Shown: piece after piece, positions 61,496-64,000 of the stretch
How positions within the stretch are numbered: the stretch's first letter is position 1
Layout: each line of letters begins with the position of its first letter
The notes under the pieces: generated by a model
Seen by the model: only the letters and a program-made list of their open reading frames with translations
Told to the model about the DNA's origin: nothing
Database searches by the model: none
Position numbers and translations under genes: made by a program
Origin: Sindora glabra
Lineage: Eukaryota; Streptophyta; Magnoliopsida; Fabales; Fabaceae
Assembly (NCBI GenBank): GCA_020226215.1
Contig: CM035235.1
Coordinates: 55,395,511 to 55,459,510, forward strand
Length of the DNA stretch: 64,000 nucleotides
Direction of reading: 5' to 3'

Positions 61496-61662
61496 GAAAT
61501 TATAAGTGAAAAATGCTGTGCGATGTGTGCTTAAATAAGTCAGAAGAAAAGAAATGAGAAGAGAAAGAAGTCTTGGGTTGCCTCCAAAGTAGCCGCCCTT
61601 GTTTAACGTCTTTAGCTAGACGAAGTCCTCTTTGATTTTTTTCTTTTTTTTTGTTATTTTTT

Positions 61663-64000
61663 TTAATACTTACCAGCTGGCTCCTCGAGCGTGATGACAG
61701 TCTTGATGATGTTGAATGTACCGTCATTGTATTCTTTCAATCTTTGCCCGTTCACTTTGAATTTCCTATCACCATCTTGAATCTCCACAGTTCCATATGG
61801 CCAAACTTGAACCACAGTAAAAGGCCCTGACCACCTTGATCGCAATTTTCCTGGAAAGAGTTTTAACTTTAAGTTGTAGAGAAGTACTTTCTGCCCTGGT
61901 GTGAACTCCTTCTTTATAATTCTCCTATCATGCCACATTTTTGTCTTCTCCTTGTAGAGCTTAGCATTTTCATAAGCATGTTGACGAAATTTTTCAAGTT
62001 CATTGAGTTACATTAGCCTTCTTTCACCAGTTGTCTTCAAATCAAAATTTAATGCCTTAACTGCCCAGTATGCCTTGTGCTCCAATTCAACCGGAAGATG
62101 ACATGCCTTGCCATATACCAATTGGTAAGGAGATGTACCAATTGGGGTCTTGAATGCTGTTCTATAAGCCCATAATGCATCATCCAGCTTCTTTGCCCAA
62201 TCTTTCCTGTTGGAATTCACTGCCTTCTCTAGAATCCATTTCAACTCTCTATTTGATATCTCCACTTGCCCACTGGTCTGTGGATGATAAGGAGTTGCCA
62301 CCTTGTGAGTTACCCCATATTTAGTGAGCACAGATTGAAGTTGTTGATTGCAGAAGTGCTTGCCTCCATCACTGATGATTGCTCTAGGTACTCCAAACCT
62401 TGTGAATATATTCTTTCTCAGGAATTTCACAACGACTCCAGAATCATTTGTGAGAGACGCTGCTGCCTCTACCCATTTGGATACATAATCCACAGCCACC
62501 AGAATGAATTAGTTGCCAAATGAAGATGGAAAAGGACCCATAAAGTCAATGCCCCATACATCAAATAATTCTACCTCCAGAATGTTAGTCAATGGGGTTT
62601 CATGTCTCTGAGAAATGTTTCCTGTTCTCTGACATTTATCACATGTGGCTACATAGGCTTGAGAGTCTTTGAATAGGGTAGGCCAATAGAATCCAGATTG
62701 AAGAACTTTAGTAGCAGTTCGATTTGCTCCAAAATGATCACCATATGGGGATGAATGACAATGGGAAAGGATACTAGTCATCTCTTCTTCCGGAACACAT
62801 CTCCTTATAATTCTATCTGGGCAATGTTTATACACGAATGGATCTTCCCAGAAGTAATACTTCACATTGGCTAAGAATTTCTTCTTTTGTTGTCCAGAGA
62901 GCTTATATGGCATCATCCCACTTGCTAGATAATTAACAAAGTCAGCATACCATGGAGTTGATAATGATCTTATATTAAACAGTTGCTCATCTGGAAAGGA
63001 CTCTTGGATTGGCAGCTCTAGTTCAAGCTTAGGAAGTTCAAATCGAGAAAGGTGATCTGCAATGAGGTTCTTCGTCCCTTTCTTGTCTCTGATCTCCAAA
63101 TCAAATTCTTGTAACAAAAGCACCCATCTGATTAGTCTAGGCTTTGCATTCTTCTTCTCTATCAAGTATTTTATTGCTGAATAGTCCCTTTCTTGTCCAG
63201 ACTATGACTTTGGAGCCAATTAAGTAAGCTCTGAACTTTTCAAAGGAAAATACAACAGCAAGGAGCTCTTTTTCGGTTGTTGCATAATTTATTTGGGCTT
63301 CATTGAGTGTTCGACTGGCATAATAGATTGCATGAAAAATCTTATTCTTTCTCTGGCCCAAGACTGCTCCAACTGCATAGTTACTTGCATCACACATTAT
63401 TTCGAACGAAAAATTCCAATCTGGAGTAACAATGATTGGTGCTGAGATCAAGGCTTTCTTCAAGGTTTGGAATGCTGACATGCAATTCTCATCGAACACA
63501 AATGGAATGTCCTTCTCCAACAGTTTGCATAACAGTTTTGTAATCCTTGAGAAATCCTTAATGAATCACTTGTAAAAACCAGCATGACCCAGAAAACTCC
63601 TGATGCCTTTGATTGTCGCAGGTGGAGATAATTTTTCAATAGTTTCAATTTTTGCTCGATCAACTTCAATCCCATGAATTGAAACTTTGTGTCCCAGCAC
63701 GATACCTTCTTTCACCATGAAGTGGCATTTTTCTCAATTCAGTACAAGGTTGGTCTCCACACAACGTTGTAGCACCTTTTGCAAATTAGCTAGACATAGA
63801 TCAAAAGATTCCCCAAACACTGAGAAATCATCCATGAATACTTCAATAAAATTTTCCACCATATCTGAAAAGATTGCCATCATTGTCCGTTGGAAGGTTG
63901 CAGAAGCATTGCACAATCCAAAGGGCATTTTTCTGAAGGCGAATGTTCCATATGGGCAAGTAAAAGTTGTTTTCTCTTGATCTTCAGGAGCAATCAAAAT
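61663..64000 (-). pseudogene. Reverse transcriptase-RNase H-integrase of gypsy G
   Basis: Enters the window inside RT (FRKMPFGLCNASATFQRTM; active site FMDD in IEVFMDDFSVFG). An in-frame TGA lies at 63736-63734 (Trp codon position) and another at 63568-63566 (Arg position). RNase H follows (DASNYAVGAVLGQ, 63520 onward) with a frameshift near 63200-63185 where about seven extra bases sit after the SKVIV stretch. Integrase has the zinc-binding H/H/CDKC set (63165-62512), then TAA at 62511-62509, then the catalytic core with D in ISDGGKHF and E in SGQVEISN (62499-62011), then TAA at 62010-62008, then the GPF/Y-type C-terminal end SRWSGPFTVVQVWPYG (61938-61663). Each stop is one transition away from a sense codon. 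The element cannot make its own polymerase. Confidence 0.9.

Larger units (their letters stand above)
56937..64000 (-). mobile_element. Ty3/gypsy element G (Athila/OTA type) with two accessory ORFs
   Basis: Reads right to left and is cut by the window edge: RT, RNase H and integrase (64000-61663), a basic Cys4 ORF (61476-60928), a LOG-family ORF (60597-59926), a 1.4-kb 3' non-coding region, the polypurine tract (58516-58502) and the 3' LTR (58501-56937). The integrase and RT phrases (FRKMPFGLCNASATFQRTM, HCHSSPYGDHFG, WGIDFMGPFPSS) are those of the Athila/Tat side of plant gypsy elements, where an extra ORF downstream of pol is known. It is inserted in gag of copia F. The left target duplication would be AGCAC (56932-56936); its partner lies outside the window. 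Confidence 0.88.

Noticed and set aside
61500..61727. 75-codon Ser/Arg-rich minus-strand frame after integrase
   Set aside because: It overlaps the integrase C-terminus in another frame and continues through the non-coding pol/Cys4 gap; no domain.
1..64000. CRISPR arrays, rRNA, prokaryotic operons
   Set aside because: None seen; the sequence is plant nuclear DNA with spliced genes and LTR elements.

Overview
This is an AT-rich nuclear segment from a flowering plant, most likely a dicot. Spliced introns, LTR retrotransposons nested in one another, long (AT)n tracts and a plant-type ferric reductase gene all support this; the species cannot be named from sequence alone. Only one host gene can be fully reconstructed: a ferric-chelate reductase of the FRO family (8 exons, 40000-50108, + strand, 717 codons, every exon junction in phase). 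Its TATA box, a promoter with iron-response-like motifs and a Tourist/Harbinger-type element in intron 3 are visible.

Layout. 1-7150 is gene-poor and holds a Ty1/copia RNase H remnant (361-850, -) and a probable 5'-truncated LINE tail (2522-2706, -). 7150-34618 is retrotransposon territory made of two copia families with two copies each. Elements D (7150-12037, -) and A (12591-28421, +) lie head to head. Inside A's reverse transcriptase sits B (16409-27090, +) with a perfect 5-bp target duplication, and inside B's leader sits a probable 3.7-kb solo LTR (17368-21054). Element C (28818-34618, +) is of the same family as B and is flanked on both sides by copies of the same non-element sequence. 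34750-39880 is mostly AT-rich spacer leading into the FRO promoter. 50451-52528 holds an LTR and gag fragment of another retroelement (E, -), and 52529-54345 is unassigned.

The right end holds copia element F (54346-56936, +), whose gag is cut by a Ty3/gypsy element G (56937 to beyond 64000, -) of Athila/OTA type. G has a decayed pol with four in-frame stops and one frameshift. Downstream of pol, in the position where Athila elements carry env-like genes, G keeps two uninterrupted accessory ORFs. One is a 182-residue basic Cys4 protein that resembles the cysteine-rich nucleic-acid-binding proteins of flexuous plant RNA viruses. The other is a 223-residue LOG-family (cytokinin nucleotide phosphoribohydrolase) protein with a degenerate catalytic motif. 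Both ATGs are preceded at nearly the same distance (17-18 nt) by a TTTCAG splice-acceptor-like site. This pairing of a possible silencing-suppressor-like protein and a hormone-enzyme-like protein in one retrotransposon is the most unusual content of the window.

All element boundaries, domain calls and splice sites were read by eye; no database search or folding program was run.
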